Positions 1 through 6,437 of a DNA stretch of 22,060 nucleotides are shown here, one piece after another. The notes under the pieces were generated by a model. That model was not told the DNA's origin and made no database searches. It saw only the letters and a program-made list of their open reading frames with translations. The position numbers were made by a program, and so were the translations under genes. Position 1 is the first letter of the stretch. Each line of letters begins with the position of its first letter. Origin of the DNA: PALSA-612 sp964595575 (GTDB taxonomy: Bacteria > Actinomycetota > Thermoleophilia > Gaiellales > Gaiellaceae); NCBI GenBank assembly GCA_964595575.1, contig CAZQRA010000042.1:1-22060 (forward strand). Direction: 5' to 3'.

Positions 1-236
1 GGCTCGCCCAAGGCGCCGATCCCCAGGCTGGTGCCGGTGACGCCGAGCTGCATGGCGGCGATGAAGCGCGGCGGCTCCCCGGTGATGCGGAGGACAGCCC
101 GCGCCCGGCGGTCGCCCTTCTCTTCCAGCTCCTGGATGCGGGTGCGCCGGGCGGTGACGAGGGCGTACTCGGCGGCCACGAAGAAGGCGTTCAGGAGGAC
201 GAGCGCCCCGACGGCGAGGAGGAGAGCCAGCGTCAT
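1..236 (-). CDS. CNNM/DUF21 hemolysin-like (HlyC/CorC family) membrane protein, 3' end outside window
   Basis: The first 78 residues are visible, read on the minus strand from ATG at 236-234; the rest lies beyond base 1. The N-terminus is a hydrophobic helix (about residues 2-24, with the signature FFVAAEYALV) followed by the basic stretch TARRTRIQELEEKGDRRA. Later MQLGVTGTSLGIGALGE matches the typical QLGITxxSLGLGWLGEP segment of the DUF21/CNNM transmembrane domain. Family members are integral membrane proteins with C-terminal CBS and CorC domains, implicated in divalent cation (Mg/Co) efflux; those domains cannot be seen here. A purine-rich GGGAG lies about 8 nt before the start, and a TACCCT -10-like hexamer lies at 260-255. 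The gene is divergent from the radical SAM gene. Family call is firm, substrate unknown. Confidence 0.85.
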   Translation of the reverse strand, partial: MTLALLLAVGALVLLNAFFVAAEYALVTARRTRIQELEEKGDRRARAVLRITGEPPRFIAAMQLGVTGTSLGIGALGE

Positions 237-289
237 GCCCCGGCTCCCGGGGCCAGGGTACTAGGAGGAAGGTCTTCGACCACCGACTT

Positions 290-309
290 CTCGCCTCAGT
301 ATAGGCGAG
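290..309. repeat. Perfect 7-bp inverted repeat in the divergent intergenic region
   Basis: CTCGCCT (290-296) and AGGCGAG (303-309) are separated by the 6-base loop CAGTAT. It lies between the two divergent genes at 236 and 407. It could be an operator or an RNA hairpin in the minus-strand leader; nothing in the sequence decides between these. Confidence 0.45.
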
Positions 310-337
310 GACTCGGCTGCCCTCGGGGCGGCGCCCC

Positions 338-357
338 GCTTTGGTTGGCTTTGGTTG
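338..357. repeat. Perfect tandem 10-bp direct repeat upstream of the radical SAM promoter
   Basis: GCTTTGGTTG occurs twice head to tail (338-347 and 348-357), ending 13 bp before the proposed -35 element at 371. Two identical units one helical turn apart immediately upstream of a promoter suggest a transcription factor site. The protein that would bind it is unknown. Confidence 0.5.
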
Positions 358-370
358 CGCCCTTCCCGCC

Positions 371-400
371 TTGCGCGCAGGGGAACATGTGTTCTATCCT
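371..400 (+). promoter_or_regulatory. Promoter with embedded LexA (SOS) box for the radical SAM gene
   Basis: A -35-like TTGCGC (371-376) and -10 TATCCT (395-400) are 18 bp apart. The spacer ends with GAACATGTGTTC (383-394), which fits the Gram-positive/actinobacterial LexA consensus GAACRNRYGTTY at every position. The -10 ends 6 nt before GTG 407, which predicts a leaderless mRNA starting at that codon. A LexA dimer here would cover the promoter core. From memory, the mycobacterial homologue Rv2578c is also reported to have an SOS box. Confidence 0.75.
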
Positions 401-406
401 GCTTCG

Positions 407-1420
407 GTGCGTGTCGAGTACCGGGAGGAGCCGTGCCGGACCGCCCTCAACGCCGTGCGGGGGATGCCCTTCCGTTGGTCGCTCAACCCCTACGTGGGGT
501 GCGTCCACCGCTGCGCCTTCTGCTACGTCCGCGCCTACGAGCGCCGGGCCGAGCGGCCCGCGGGGGAGGAGTACGGTCGCTCGATTCGGGTCAAGGTGAA
601 CGTGGCCGAGGTGCTCAGGGCCGAGCTTCGCCGTCCCTCCTGGCGTCGAGAGCTCGTGGCCGTCGGCACCGCCACCGACCCGTACCAGCCGGCGGAGGGG
701 CGCTACCGGCTGACGCGGGCCTGCCTGGTCGCCCTGGCCGGGTCGGGCACCCCCTTCAGCCTCGTCACTCGGGGCCCCCTGGTCGTCCGCGACATCGACG
801 TCCTCCAGGAGGCGGCCCGCTCCGGGGGTGCCTCGATCACCTTGTCGGTGCCCACCCTGGACGAGAGGGTATGGCGGACGACCGAGCCCGGGACAGCGCC
901 GCCGCGCCAGCGGCTGCGGGCCCTCTCCCTCCTGCACCGAGCCGGCATCGAAGCAGGAGTGGCCCTCAGCCCCCTCCTTCCCGGCCTCTCCGATCAACCC
1001 GACCAGCTGGCGGCGGTGCTGCTGGCGGCCCGGGACGCCGGAGCCTCATTCGTATGGGCGAGCATGCTCCACCTCCGTCCCGGTGCCCGCGAGCACTTCC
1101 TCGAGGCCCTGGCCCGAGACTGGCCGGAGGAGCTCGCCCGCTACCACACGCTGTACGGGCGCGGCCCCTACCTGCCCAGGTCCCAGGCTGAGCGCGCGCT
1201 GGCGGCAGTGGCGACCCTGCGCCGCGATCTGGGCATCCCCGGCCCACGCCAGGCGCCGGCGGAGAGGGAGCCTCGGCCTCGCCAGCTCCGTCTTCCCCTG
1301 GCCGCCTGGGGGAACCGGCGGGATCAGACCCGCCGCTTCCCGGCGAGCGGCGGCCGCGCGTCGACCTCCAGCCCCGCGCCGGCTAGCCCGCAGGCGCCCC
1401 CTCGACCGCCGCGCAGCTAG
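407..1420 (+). CDS. SPL-family radical SAM protein (Rv2578c-like)
   Basis: This 337-residue protein has a radical SAM cluster motif of the form CX3CX2C at residues 32-39 (CVHRCAFC). Around it are hallmarks of the Rv2578c / spore-photoproduct-lyase-related family: LNPYVGCVHRC, ELRRPSWRRE, GTATDPYQPAEGRY and YHTLYGRGPYLPRS. Such proteins bind a 4Fe-4S cluster and cleave S-adenosylmethionine; the substrate of this subgroup is not established, though DNA repair is suspected. GTG 407 was chosen because a -10 element ends 6 nt upstream and a LexA box lies at 383-394. The frame is open back to 341 (other starts TTG 341, TTG 371, GTG 389). The last ~25 residues are a Pro/Ala/Ser-rich tail. Its TAG stop shares the bases CTAG with the convergent ferredoxin gene. 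Confidence 0.85.
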   Translation: MRVEYREEPCRTALNAVRGMPFRWSLNPYVGCVHRCAFCYVRAYERRAERPAGEEYGRSIRVKVNVAEVLRAELRRPSWRRELVAVGTATDPYQPAEGRYRLTRACLVALAGSGTPFSLVTRGPLVVRDIDVLQEAARSGGASITLSVPTLDERVWRTTEPGTAPPRQRLRALSLLHRAGIEAGVALSPLLPGLSDQPDQLAAVLLAARDAGASFVWASMLHLRPGAREHFLEALARDWPEELARYHTLYGRGPYLPRSQAERALAAVATLRRDLGIPGPRQAPAEREPRPRQLRLPLAAWGNRRDQTRRFPASGGRASTSSPAPASPQAPPRPPRS

Positions 1421-1719
1421 GAGATGGGCTGGTTCTGGACGTTGTGCTCGGCTGCGTACTCGTCCACGAGCCGGTTGATGGTGTCTGCGTCGGGGTAGGC
1501 GTAGTTGATCTTGACGAACGCCTCCCACTTCTCAGGGAGGGCGTCCTCGGGGAAGATCGCCTCCACCGGGCACTCCGGCTCGCAGGCGCCGCAGTCGATG
1601 CACTCCTCGGGGTCGATGACGAGCATGCGCTCGAACTCGTGGATGCAGTCGACCGGGCAGACGTCTACGCACGAGCGATCTTTGACGTCGATGCAGGGCT
1701 CAGCGATGATGTAGGTCAC
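1417..1719 (-). CDS. fdxA: 7Fe-type ferredoxin (FdxA-like)
   Basis: This 100-residue soluble electron carrier begins MTYIIAEPC, as actinobacterial FdxA proteins do. Eight cysteines lie at residues 9, 17, 21, 25, 40, 43, 46 and 50, including CIDCGACEPECP. In this family the pattern holds one 3Fe-4S and one 4Fe-4S cluster, with Cys25 probably free. Length and spacing are normal. The start is GTG 1719, only 4 nt after the TAG stop of the receiver-like gene, so the two are probably co-transcribed. A TAGAGT hexamer (1731-1726) ending 6 nt before the GTG could also give a separate leaderless transcript. Redox partners cannot be told from the sequence; the adjacent radical SAM enzyme needs an electron donor, but that link is speculative. 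Confidence 0.93.
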   Translation of the reverse strand: MTYIIAEPCIDVKDRSCVDVCPVDCIHEFERMLVIDPEECIDCGACEPECPVEAIFPEDALPEKWEAFVKINYAYPDADTINRLVDEYAAEHNVQNQPIS

Positions 1720-1723
1720 GCTT

Positions 1724-2038
1724 CTACTCTACCGAGGCGAGCAGCTCGGCGATCAGTTGAGGCGCACGCTCCACGAGAGCCGACTTGACCAGCACCTGGT
1801 CGAAGCCGGCGGCTTGAGCACGCCTGAGGCCGGCGGTGTCGGTGTGGTTGGTGAAGCCCACGATGGGGATATCGGGGTAGAGATCGGCGACCTCCTCGGG
1901 ATCGACCCGAGCGATGTCGGCGATCACGAGATCGGGCTGCTCGACCGTGTCGGTGGTGACCAGGTGGTGCTCAGGAAGGAGCGCCTCGAGCGTACCGCGG
2001 AAGAAGAGATCGACCCCAGCGAGCAGGATCGTCGCCAC
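1724..2038 (-). CDS. Stand-alone receiver-like (CheY-fold) protein
   Basis: This protein of 104 residues has the alternating pattern of a response-regulator receiver domain and no output domain. Strand 1 is ATILLAGVDLF; strand 3 is DLVIAD, whose final Asp corresponds to the phosphorylation site. Strand 4, PIVGFTNH, carries the switch Thr, and strand 5, QVLVKS, carries the conserved Lys. The acidic pair after strand 1 is reduced to one Asp and the usual Lys-Pro is Lys-Ser, so phosphorylation may be weak or absent. GTG 2038 was chosen over an in-frame start at 2095 because receiver strand 1 begins there and TACCCT (2050-2045) ends 6 nt upstream. It precedes the ferredoxin gene by 4 nt. No cognate kinase is adjacent. 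Confidence 0.65.
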   Translation of the reverse strand: MATILLAGVDLFFRGTLEALLPEHHLVTTDTVEQPDLVIADIARVDPEEVADLYPDIPIVGFTNHTDTAGLRRAQAAGFDQVLVKSALVERAPQLIAELLASVE

Positions 2039-2166
2039 GCCGGGAGGGTAACACGTCGAAGGCAGGCTCAGGTGGCGCACAGGCGCATGTCTCACCGACG
2101 TGGCGGCCCCCGGCCCGGCCGCCCGCCACGAGTCGAGGACCAGGCGTCCCTCCGGAGGCCCTCGCG

Positions 2167-2493
2167 GTGGACGACCTGATGCCCGGGCTCATGCTGCTTC
2201 GTCGGGGCGAGTACTTCGCCGCCCACGAGGAGCTCGAGCGCGCCTGGCGGAGGGCCCAGGCGGCAGAGCGCGACTTCGTCCAAGGGCTGATCCACCTCGC
2301 CGTCGCCTGGTACCAGGCAGGAAGGGGACGACGGGTCGGCTGCGAGCGGCAGCTGGCCAAGGCGAGGCGCAGGCTCGCTCCCTACGCTCCCCGCCACCGC
2401 GGCCTCGATGTCGCCCACCTCCTAGCCCAGGCGGAGAGGGCAGCCGCCGCCGTCGCCGCCGGCTCGCTCGACCTCGACCCCCTGCGCCTGTGA
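2167..2493 (+). CDS. DUF309 family protein
   Basis: This 108-residue protein carries the DUF309 signature LLRRGEYFAAHEELERAWRR followed by DFVQGLIHLAVAWYQAGRG. The family is a small all-helical fold of unknown biochemical role. The start GTG 2167 is supported by GGAGG (2154-2158), 8 nt upstream; in-frame ATGs at 2179 and 2191 are less well placed. The gene is divergent from the receiver-like gene, with a 128-bp spacer. An 89-bp GC-rich gap follows before the thioesterase gene. Confidence 0.85.
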   Translation: MDDLMPGLMLLRRGEYFAAHEELERAWRRAQAAERDFVQGLIHLAVAWYQAGRGRRVGCERQLAKARRRLAPYAPRHRGLDVAHLLAQAERAAAAVAAGSLDLDPLRL

Positions 2494-2569
2494 GGCGGCC
2501 GGGGCGGGGCCTCTGGGGCCGCGGAGCCTGAGCCCGGCCCGGCGCGCGACCCTCCGGGGCGCGGGCGGG

Positions 2570-2575
2570 TACTAT
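2570..2575 (+). promoter_or_regulatory. -10 element (TACTAT) of the thioesterase gene
   Basis: TACTAT ends 7 nt before GTG 2583, and no Shine-Dalgarno lies between them, so a leaderless transcript is likely. No clear -35 hexamer is seen. Confidence 0.5.
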
Positions 2576-2582
2576 CGCCGCC

Positions 2583-3053
2583 GTGGTGGCGGAGCTCGAG
2601 CTAGGCCGGGAGACCGACCGCCGTCCTCCCTTCAAGTACTCGGCCCTGGCCCGGGTAGGCTTCTCGGACACCGACGCGCAAGGCGTCGTCTACTACGGGC
2701 GCTACTTCCCCTACTTCGACCTCGCCCGGGTCGAGTACCACCGCCACCTGGGCATGCTGGGGCCCCATCTCTACCCCGCCTCCCAGCAGCTCGTCATGCG
2801 CGCCTGCTCCATCGAGTACCTGGCGCCGGCCCGCTTCGATGACCTGATCGAGGTCTTCGTCCGCGTCTCCCGGCTGGGGAGGACGAGCGTGACCTACGAG
2901 TGTGCCGCCTACCGGGTCGCCGACGAGGCGCTCATGGTCACCGCCCGCCAGACCCTCGTCCTCGTGGAGCTGCCGCAAAGGGCACCGGTCCCGCTCCCCG
3001 ACTGGTTCCGCGACCGGGTACGGGCCTTCGAGGGAGAGGACGTCGATGCCTAG
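2583..3053 (+). CDS. Hotdog-fold acyl-CoA thioesterase (YbgC/4HBT type)
   Basis: This 156-residue protein has the 4HBT signature VGFSDTDAQGVVYYGRYF, which corresponds to the YbgC-type active-site Asp loop (residues 26-43). FDLARVEYHRHLG and an ACSIEYLAPARFDDLIEV core strand follow. Such enzymes hydrolyse acyl-CoA thioesters in the cytoplasm; the substrate cannot be deduced. The start is GTG 2583 (or the next codon, also GTG), placed 7 nt after a TACTAT -10 hexamer. Its last codons overlap the start of the GAF-like gene by 8 bp, so the two form a translationally coupled pair. Confidence 0.85.
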   Translation: MVAELELGRETDRRPPFKYSALARVGFSDTDAQGVVYYGRYFPYFDLARVEYHRHLGMLGPHLYPASQQLVMRACSIEYLAPARFDDLIEVFVRVSRLGRTSVTYECAAYRVADEALMVTARQTLVLVELPQRAPVPLPDWFRDRVRAFEGEDVDA

Positions 3054-3411
3054 CCGCGACCAAGCCCGCGGCGCCCTGGAGGCGATCGACCGCATCCTCA
3101 ACCGGGGAGGAGACGCCGACGAGGTGCTGCGCGGGGTCGTGGACGTCCTCGCCCGGCTCTACCCCTACGCCGCCATCGCCTTGGTCGAGGGGGCCGAGCT
3201 CGTCCCCGGCCCTGCCCGGGGGGCTCCCCAGGGAGGCACGACGGCGGTGCCGGTCGTCTTCCGGGGGACCAAGGTGGCTGAGCTCCGTGTGTCCCCGCCC
3301 GAGGAAGACCGGGAAGGCAGGGCCTTCCTGGAGCGCGTGGCCACCCTCGTCTCGGCCCACTGCTTGGTGGGCTGGGACGGGAGCGAGGCCCCCTGGGAGG
3401 CCCTCGACTGA
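3046..3411 (+). CDS. Small GAF-like domain protein
   Basis: This 121-residue protein has an N-terminal helix (ALEAIDRILN), then a pattern like a minimal GAF domain: DEVLRGVVDVLARLYPYAAIALVEGAEL, a strand AVPVVFRGTKVAELRVSPP, and a final helix RAFLERVATLVSAHCLVGW. GAF domains bind small ligands or act as sensors. No catalytic cysteines of the free-methionine-sulfoxide reductase type are visible apart from a lone Cys near the end. The start ATG 3046 has GAGAGGA a few nt upstream and overlaps the thioesterase stop, implying coupling. The fold call is moderate and the function is unknown. Confidence 0.6.
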   Translation: MPSRDQARGALEAIDRILNRGGDADEVLRGVVDVLARLYPYAAIALVEGAELVPGPARGAPQGGTTAVPVVFRGTKVAELRVSPPEEDREGRAFLERVATLVSAHCLVGWDGSEAPWEALD

Positions 3412-3418
3412 GGCCTTC

Positions 3419-3436
3419 CTCCCCCGAACGGGGGAG
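3419..3436 (+). terminator. Hairpin after the thioesterase/GAF operon
   Basis: CTCCCCC (3419-3425), loop GAAC, GGGGGAG (3430-3436) begins 7 nt after the GAF gene stop. There is no U tract, as is common for terminator-like hairpins in GC-rich actinobacteria. Confidence 0.55.
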
Positions 3437-3508
3437 CTCGTCCTCGGAGCCATGCGGCATCGCGGCGGCCCTCCCTCAAACGGGGTACCCCCTCCCCTCC
3501 GCCGCTCC

Positions 3509-3526
3509 ATCCCTCGGACGAGGGAT
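3509..3526 (-). terminator. Hairpin after relA
   Basis: ATCCCTC (3509-3515), loop GGAC, GAGGGAT (3520-3526) starts 1 nt past the relA stop codon at 3528 on the minus strand. With the hairpin at 3419-3436 and the KpnI-like palindrome GGGGTACCCC (3483-3492), it fills the convergent gap. No U tract follows. Confidence 0.55.
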
Positions 3527-3527
3527 C

Positions 3528-5729
3528 CTACTGGGGCGTCACCCGGTAGGCGTCGAAGACGGCGTCGAGGTTGCGGAGCGCGCTCAGGAGGGCGCGCAGG
3601 CTCTTCACGTCCCCGACCTCGGCCGTGTACCAGTTCTTGGCCAGCTGGTCCTCGACCACCCCGCCGTAGGCCACGATGTTGGCTCCGTGCTCGGCGAAGG
3701 TGCGGGCCACGTCCTCAAGTAGCCGGGGCCGATCCCAGGAGTCGACCGCGATCTGGACGAGGAAGCCCTGCGACCCGTCGCCGTCCCAGTCCACCTCCGT
3801 GAACCGCTCCGGATTCCGCCGTAGGGCCCGCACGTTGGGGCAGTCCTGGCGGTGGATGGCGATGCCGCGCCCGAGCGAGATGTAGCCGACGATGGCATCG
3901 CCTGGGACCGGCGTGCAGCACTTGGCCAAGCGCACCAGGACGTCCTCGACCCCGTGCACCTTCACGCCCAGGGTGCGGCTGGCGGTGGCCTTGGCCCGAG
4001 TGCGCTTGCGCGGGAGCGCCGCCTCCTCGGCCACCTCGGCCGTCTTCAGGCGCTGGATCACCTTCCGCGTGATCTGGGATGCCTGGAGCTTGCCGCTGCC
4101 CAGGGCGATGTAGAAGTCCTCGGCCTTCTTGAAGCCGGTCTCGCGGATCACCTGGGCCAGCACCGCCGACCCGGCCAGCTTCTTGTAGGGGAGATTCTGC
4201 TTGCGCAGCGCCTGCTCCAAGGCCTCCCTGCCCTTCTGCTCGGTCTCCTCCCGGGTCTCCCTGGAGAACCACTGGCGGATCTTGTTGCGGGCCCGGGAGG
4301 AGGCAGCCAGGGACAGCCAGTCGCGCGAGGGCCCCCGGCCGGTCTTGGAGGTGAGGATCTCCACGAAGTCGCCGCTCTTGAGCCGGTAGTGGAGCGGCAC
4401 GATGCGGCCGTTGACCTTGGCGCCGACGGTACGGTGGCCCACGTCGGTGTGCACGGCGTAGGCGAAGTCGATGGGGGTGGAGCCCGCCGGCAGAACCTTG
4501 AGCTCGCCCTTGGGGGTGAAGACGTACACCTCCTCGGTGAAGAAGTGGTCGCGGAACCCGCGCACGAACTCGCGGGGGTCGACCTCGTCCCGCTGCCAGT
4601 CCATGAGCTGCTGGACCCAGGCCGTCCACTCCTCGTCCGCCTTGGTCTTGCGACCCCGCTTGTACACCCAGTGGGCGGCGATGCCGAACTCGGCCTCCCG
4701 GTGCATCTGCCGCGTGCGGATCTGGATCTCCAGAGGCTTGCCCTCGGGCCCGATCACGGTGGTGTGGAGGGCTCGGTACCGGTTGAGCTTGGGCATGGCG
4801 ATGTAGTCCTTGAACCGGCCCGGCATCGGCTTCCACAGGGAGTGGATGAGGCCCAGGGCCCCGTAGCAGTCCCGCGTCCCCTCGTCGCCGTCGCGCTCGA
4901 CGATCACGCGCATGGCGGTGAGGTCGTAGATCTCGTTGAACTGCCGGCCCTTGCGCGTCATCTTGTCGTAGATCGAGTAGAAGTGCTTGGGCCGGCCGGA
5001 GATCTCGGCCGGGATGCCGGCCTTCTCCAGCTCCTGCTGGAGCACCTGGGCTGCCTGCCGCACGTGCTCCTCCCGGTCTGCCCGCCGCTCTGCCACCATG
5101 GCCTTGATCTCCTGGTACTTGCGGGGGTAGAGGGTCTCGAAGGCCAGGTCCTCGAGCTCCCACTTGATGGCGTGGATGCCGAGGCGGTGGGCGAGCGGAG
5201 CGTAGATCTCCAGGGTCTCCTTGGCCTTCTGGATCTGCTTCTGCTTCCCCAGGTACTCGATGGTGCGCATGTTGTGCAGCCGGTCGGCCAGCTTGATGAG
5301 GATGACCCGGGGATCCTGGGCCATGGCCAGGATCATCTTGCGGTAGTTCTCGGCCTCCGCCTCCTCCCGGCTTTGGAACTGGATCCTGGTGAGCTTGGTC
5401 ACCCCCTCGACGAGGCTGGCGATCTCTGCCCCGAACTCGGCCCTCACCTCGTCCACGGGCATCTCGGTGTCCTCGACCACGTCGTGGAGCAGGGCGGCAG
5501 CCAGGGTCTGCTCGTCCAGGTGGAGGCCGGCCAGGATCTTGGCCACGCCGAAGGGGTGGCGGATGAACTCCTCCCCCGAGCGCCGCTGCTGCCCCTCGTG
5601 GGCATGGGCAGCGAAGGCGAAGGCGCGCTCGAGCAGCTCGCGGTCGACGTCGGGCTTGTAGGCGGCGACGTCCGCGATCAGCTCCTCGACCAGCGCCCGG
5701 TGGCGCTCCTCTGCCTCCACCACGACCAT
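3528..5729 (-). CDS. relA: Bifunctional (p)ppGpp synthetase/hydrolase RelA/SpoT
   Basis: The protein has 733 residues. It makes and degrades the stringent-response alarmones ppGpp and pppGpp. Domains in order are: HD hydrolase (about residues 30-190, with RHPFGVAKIL and LLHDVVEDTE, HD at 82-83); synthetase (about 230-370, NEIYDLTAMRVIV and RFKDYIAMPK...RALHTTVIGPEG); TGS (about 395-460, EEVYVFTPKGELKVLPAGST and SGDFVEILTS); helical domain; a segment with AKCCTPVPGDAIVGYISLGRG; and a C-terminal ACT domain (VDSWDRPRLLEDVARTF). Length is normal for long Rel proteins and the HD motif is intact, so both activities are expected. An in-frame GTG at 5756 exists, but ATG 5729 is preferred because TACACT (5741-5736) ends 6 nt upstream, without a Shine-Dalgarno. 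Confidence 0.97.
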   Translation of the reverse strand: MVVVEAEERHRALVEELIADVAAYKPDVDRELLERAFAFAAHAHEGQQRRSGEEFIRHPFGVAKILAGLHLDEQTLAAALLHDVVEDTEMPVDEVRAEFGAEIASLVEGVTKLTRIQFQSREEAEAENYRKMILAMAQDPRVILIKLADRLHNMRTIEYLGKQKQIQKAKETLEIYAPLAHRLGIHAIKWELEDLAFETLYPRKYQEIKAMVAERRADREEHVRQAAQVLQQELEKAGIPAEISGRPKHFYSIYDKMTRKGRQFNEIYDLTAMRVIVERDGDEGTRDCYGALGLIHSLWKPMPGRFKDYIAMPKLNRYRALHTTVIGPEGKPLEIQIRTRQMHREAEFGIAAHWVYKRGRKTKADEEWTAWVQQLMDWQRDEVDPREFVRGFRDHFFTEEVYVFTPKGELKVLPAGSTPIDFAYAVHTDVGHRTVGAKVNGRIVPLHYRLKSGDFVEILTSKTGRGPSRDWLSLAASSRARNKIRQWFSRETREETEQKGREALEQALRKQNLPYKKLAGSAVLAQVIRETGFKKAEDFYIALGSGKLQASQITRKVIQRLKTAEVAEEAALPRKRTRAKATASRTLGVKVHGVEDVLVRLAKCCTPVPGDAIVGYISLGRGIAIHRQDCPNVRALRRNPERFTEVDWDGDGSQGFLVQIAVDSWDRPRLLEDVARTFAEHGANIVAYGGVVEDQLAKNWYTAEVGDVKSLRALLSALRNLDAVFDAYRVTPQ

Positions 5730-5735
5730 ACGCCA

Positions 5736-5741
5736 AGTGTA
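5736..5741 (-). promoter_or_regulatory. -10 element (TACACT) of relA
   Basis: Read on the minus strand, TACACT is followed by six bases and then ATG 5729. There is no Shine-Dalgarno, which suggests a leaderless relA mRNA. No -35 consensus is evident. Confidence 0.5.
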
Positions 5742-5941
5742 CTCGGCACCCCCCAAGCGGGGGTTGAGCCCGGGCGACCTCGTCCGAAGGACTCAGGGAC
5801 AGGCCGACGAAGAGGAGCGTCCTTCCATGATCGCCAGACTGCGCCGCCGAGCCAGCCCTCGATCCGTCCGGCACGTAGCGCGGATGCTGATCGCCCTGGA
5901 GGCGGTCGTCGCCCCGCCCAGCTCGATTCCTTCCAGCCCCC

Positions 5942-5977
5942 GCCCCCGAGCCACCATCGGGGGCCGCCGCAGGCGGC
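5942..5977 (-). terminator. Double hairpin downstream of ynfA
   Basis: GCCCCCGA (5942-5949) pairs with TCGGGGGC (5957-5964) across a 7-nt loop. GCCGCC (5963-5968) pairs with GGCGGC (5972-5977) across a 3-nt loop. They lie about 60 nt after the ynfA stop on the minus strand. There is no U tract, so the terminator role is inference. Confidence 0.4.
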
Positions 5978-6036
5978 AACCGTCGCCTTCCCCCGCCGGA
6001 AGCCGGAGCCAGGTCGCCTAGAGGCTCGCTCCAGGA

Positions 6037-6375
6037 CTACCCGGGCAGGCGCCTGCCCCAGAGCACGACCGCCACTCCCACGAGCACCACGGCCGCTCCG
6101 ATCCAGTCGAAGCGATCAGGGGTCTTGCCGTCCACTCCCCACCCCCAAAGGAGAGCGCCGATCAGAAACACCCCCGCGTAGGCGGCGAACAGGCGACCGT
6201 AGCGATCCTCTGGCTGGAGGGTCTGGACGGCGGCGTAGGCGAGGAGCGCCGCCACGCCCGCCAGCGCCAAGAGCGGCGTCGACCCCGTGCGGAGCCAGCG
6301 CCAGACGGCGTAGGTGCCGCTGAGCTCGCACACGACCGCGACCACGAAGATGGCCAGCGTCGTTGGGACGACCAT
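6037..6375 (-). CDS. YnfA/UPF0060 family four-helix membrane protein
   Basis: This protein of 112 residues has four hydrophobic segments (about 5-22, 32-50, 60-80 and 90-107). The YnfA/UPF0060 signatures are ELSGTYAVWRWLR near the N-terminus, YGRLFAAYAGVFLIGALLWGW, and DRFDWIGAAVVLVGVAVVLWG near the end. The family resembles small multidrug resistance transporters and sits in the inner membrane; its substrate is uncertain. The start ATG 6375 is supported by a very strong purine-rich Shine-Dalgarno (AGGAGGAGGAAGG) directly upstream. It follows recJ on the same strand by 62 nt. Confidence 0.92.
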   Translation of the reverse strand: MVVPTTLAIFVVAVVCELSGTYAVWRWLRTGSTPLLALAGVAALLAYAAVQTLQPEDRYGRLFAAYAGVFLIGALLWGWGVDGKTPDRFDWIGAAVVLVGVAVVLWGRRLPG

Positions 6376-6437
6376 CCTTCCTCCTCCTTTTGCAAGCGCG
6401 ACTGCGGAAGCGCGATCGTACCGCCCCCGTCCCGCCC

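Larger units (their letters stand above)
5730..6036. other. 307-bp gap between ynfA and relA
   Basis: No supported gene. A plus-strand open frame (5737-6021) has no plausible start context, low complexity and no recognisable domain, so it is taken as spurious. The stretch holds the relA -10 element and two adjacent perfect hairpins at 5942-5977. Confidence 0.6.

Noticed and set aside
31..264. Plus-strand 77-codon open frame at the window start
   Set aside because: The minus strand encodes a clear CNNM-domain N-terminus here, so the plus frame is a shadow.
5737..6021. Small plus-strand gene in the ynfA-relA gap
   Set aside because: No Shine-Dalgarno or -10 at a proper distance, Arg/Ser/Pro-rich low complexity, and it runs through two hairpins; no family resemblance.
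3852..6323. Very long plus-strand open frame (823 codons) opposite relA
   Set aside because: It is antisense to a full-length, well-conserved relA. Its Leu/Gly/Asp/His-rich composition is the usual GC-rich shadow, and no domain is recognisable.
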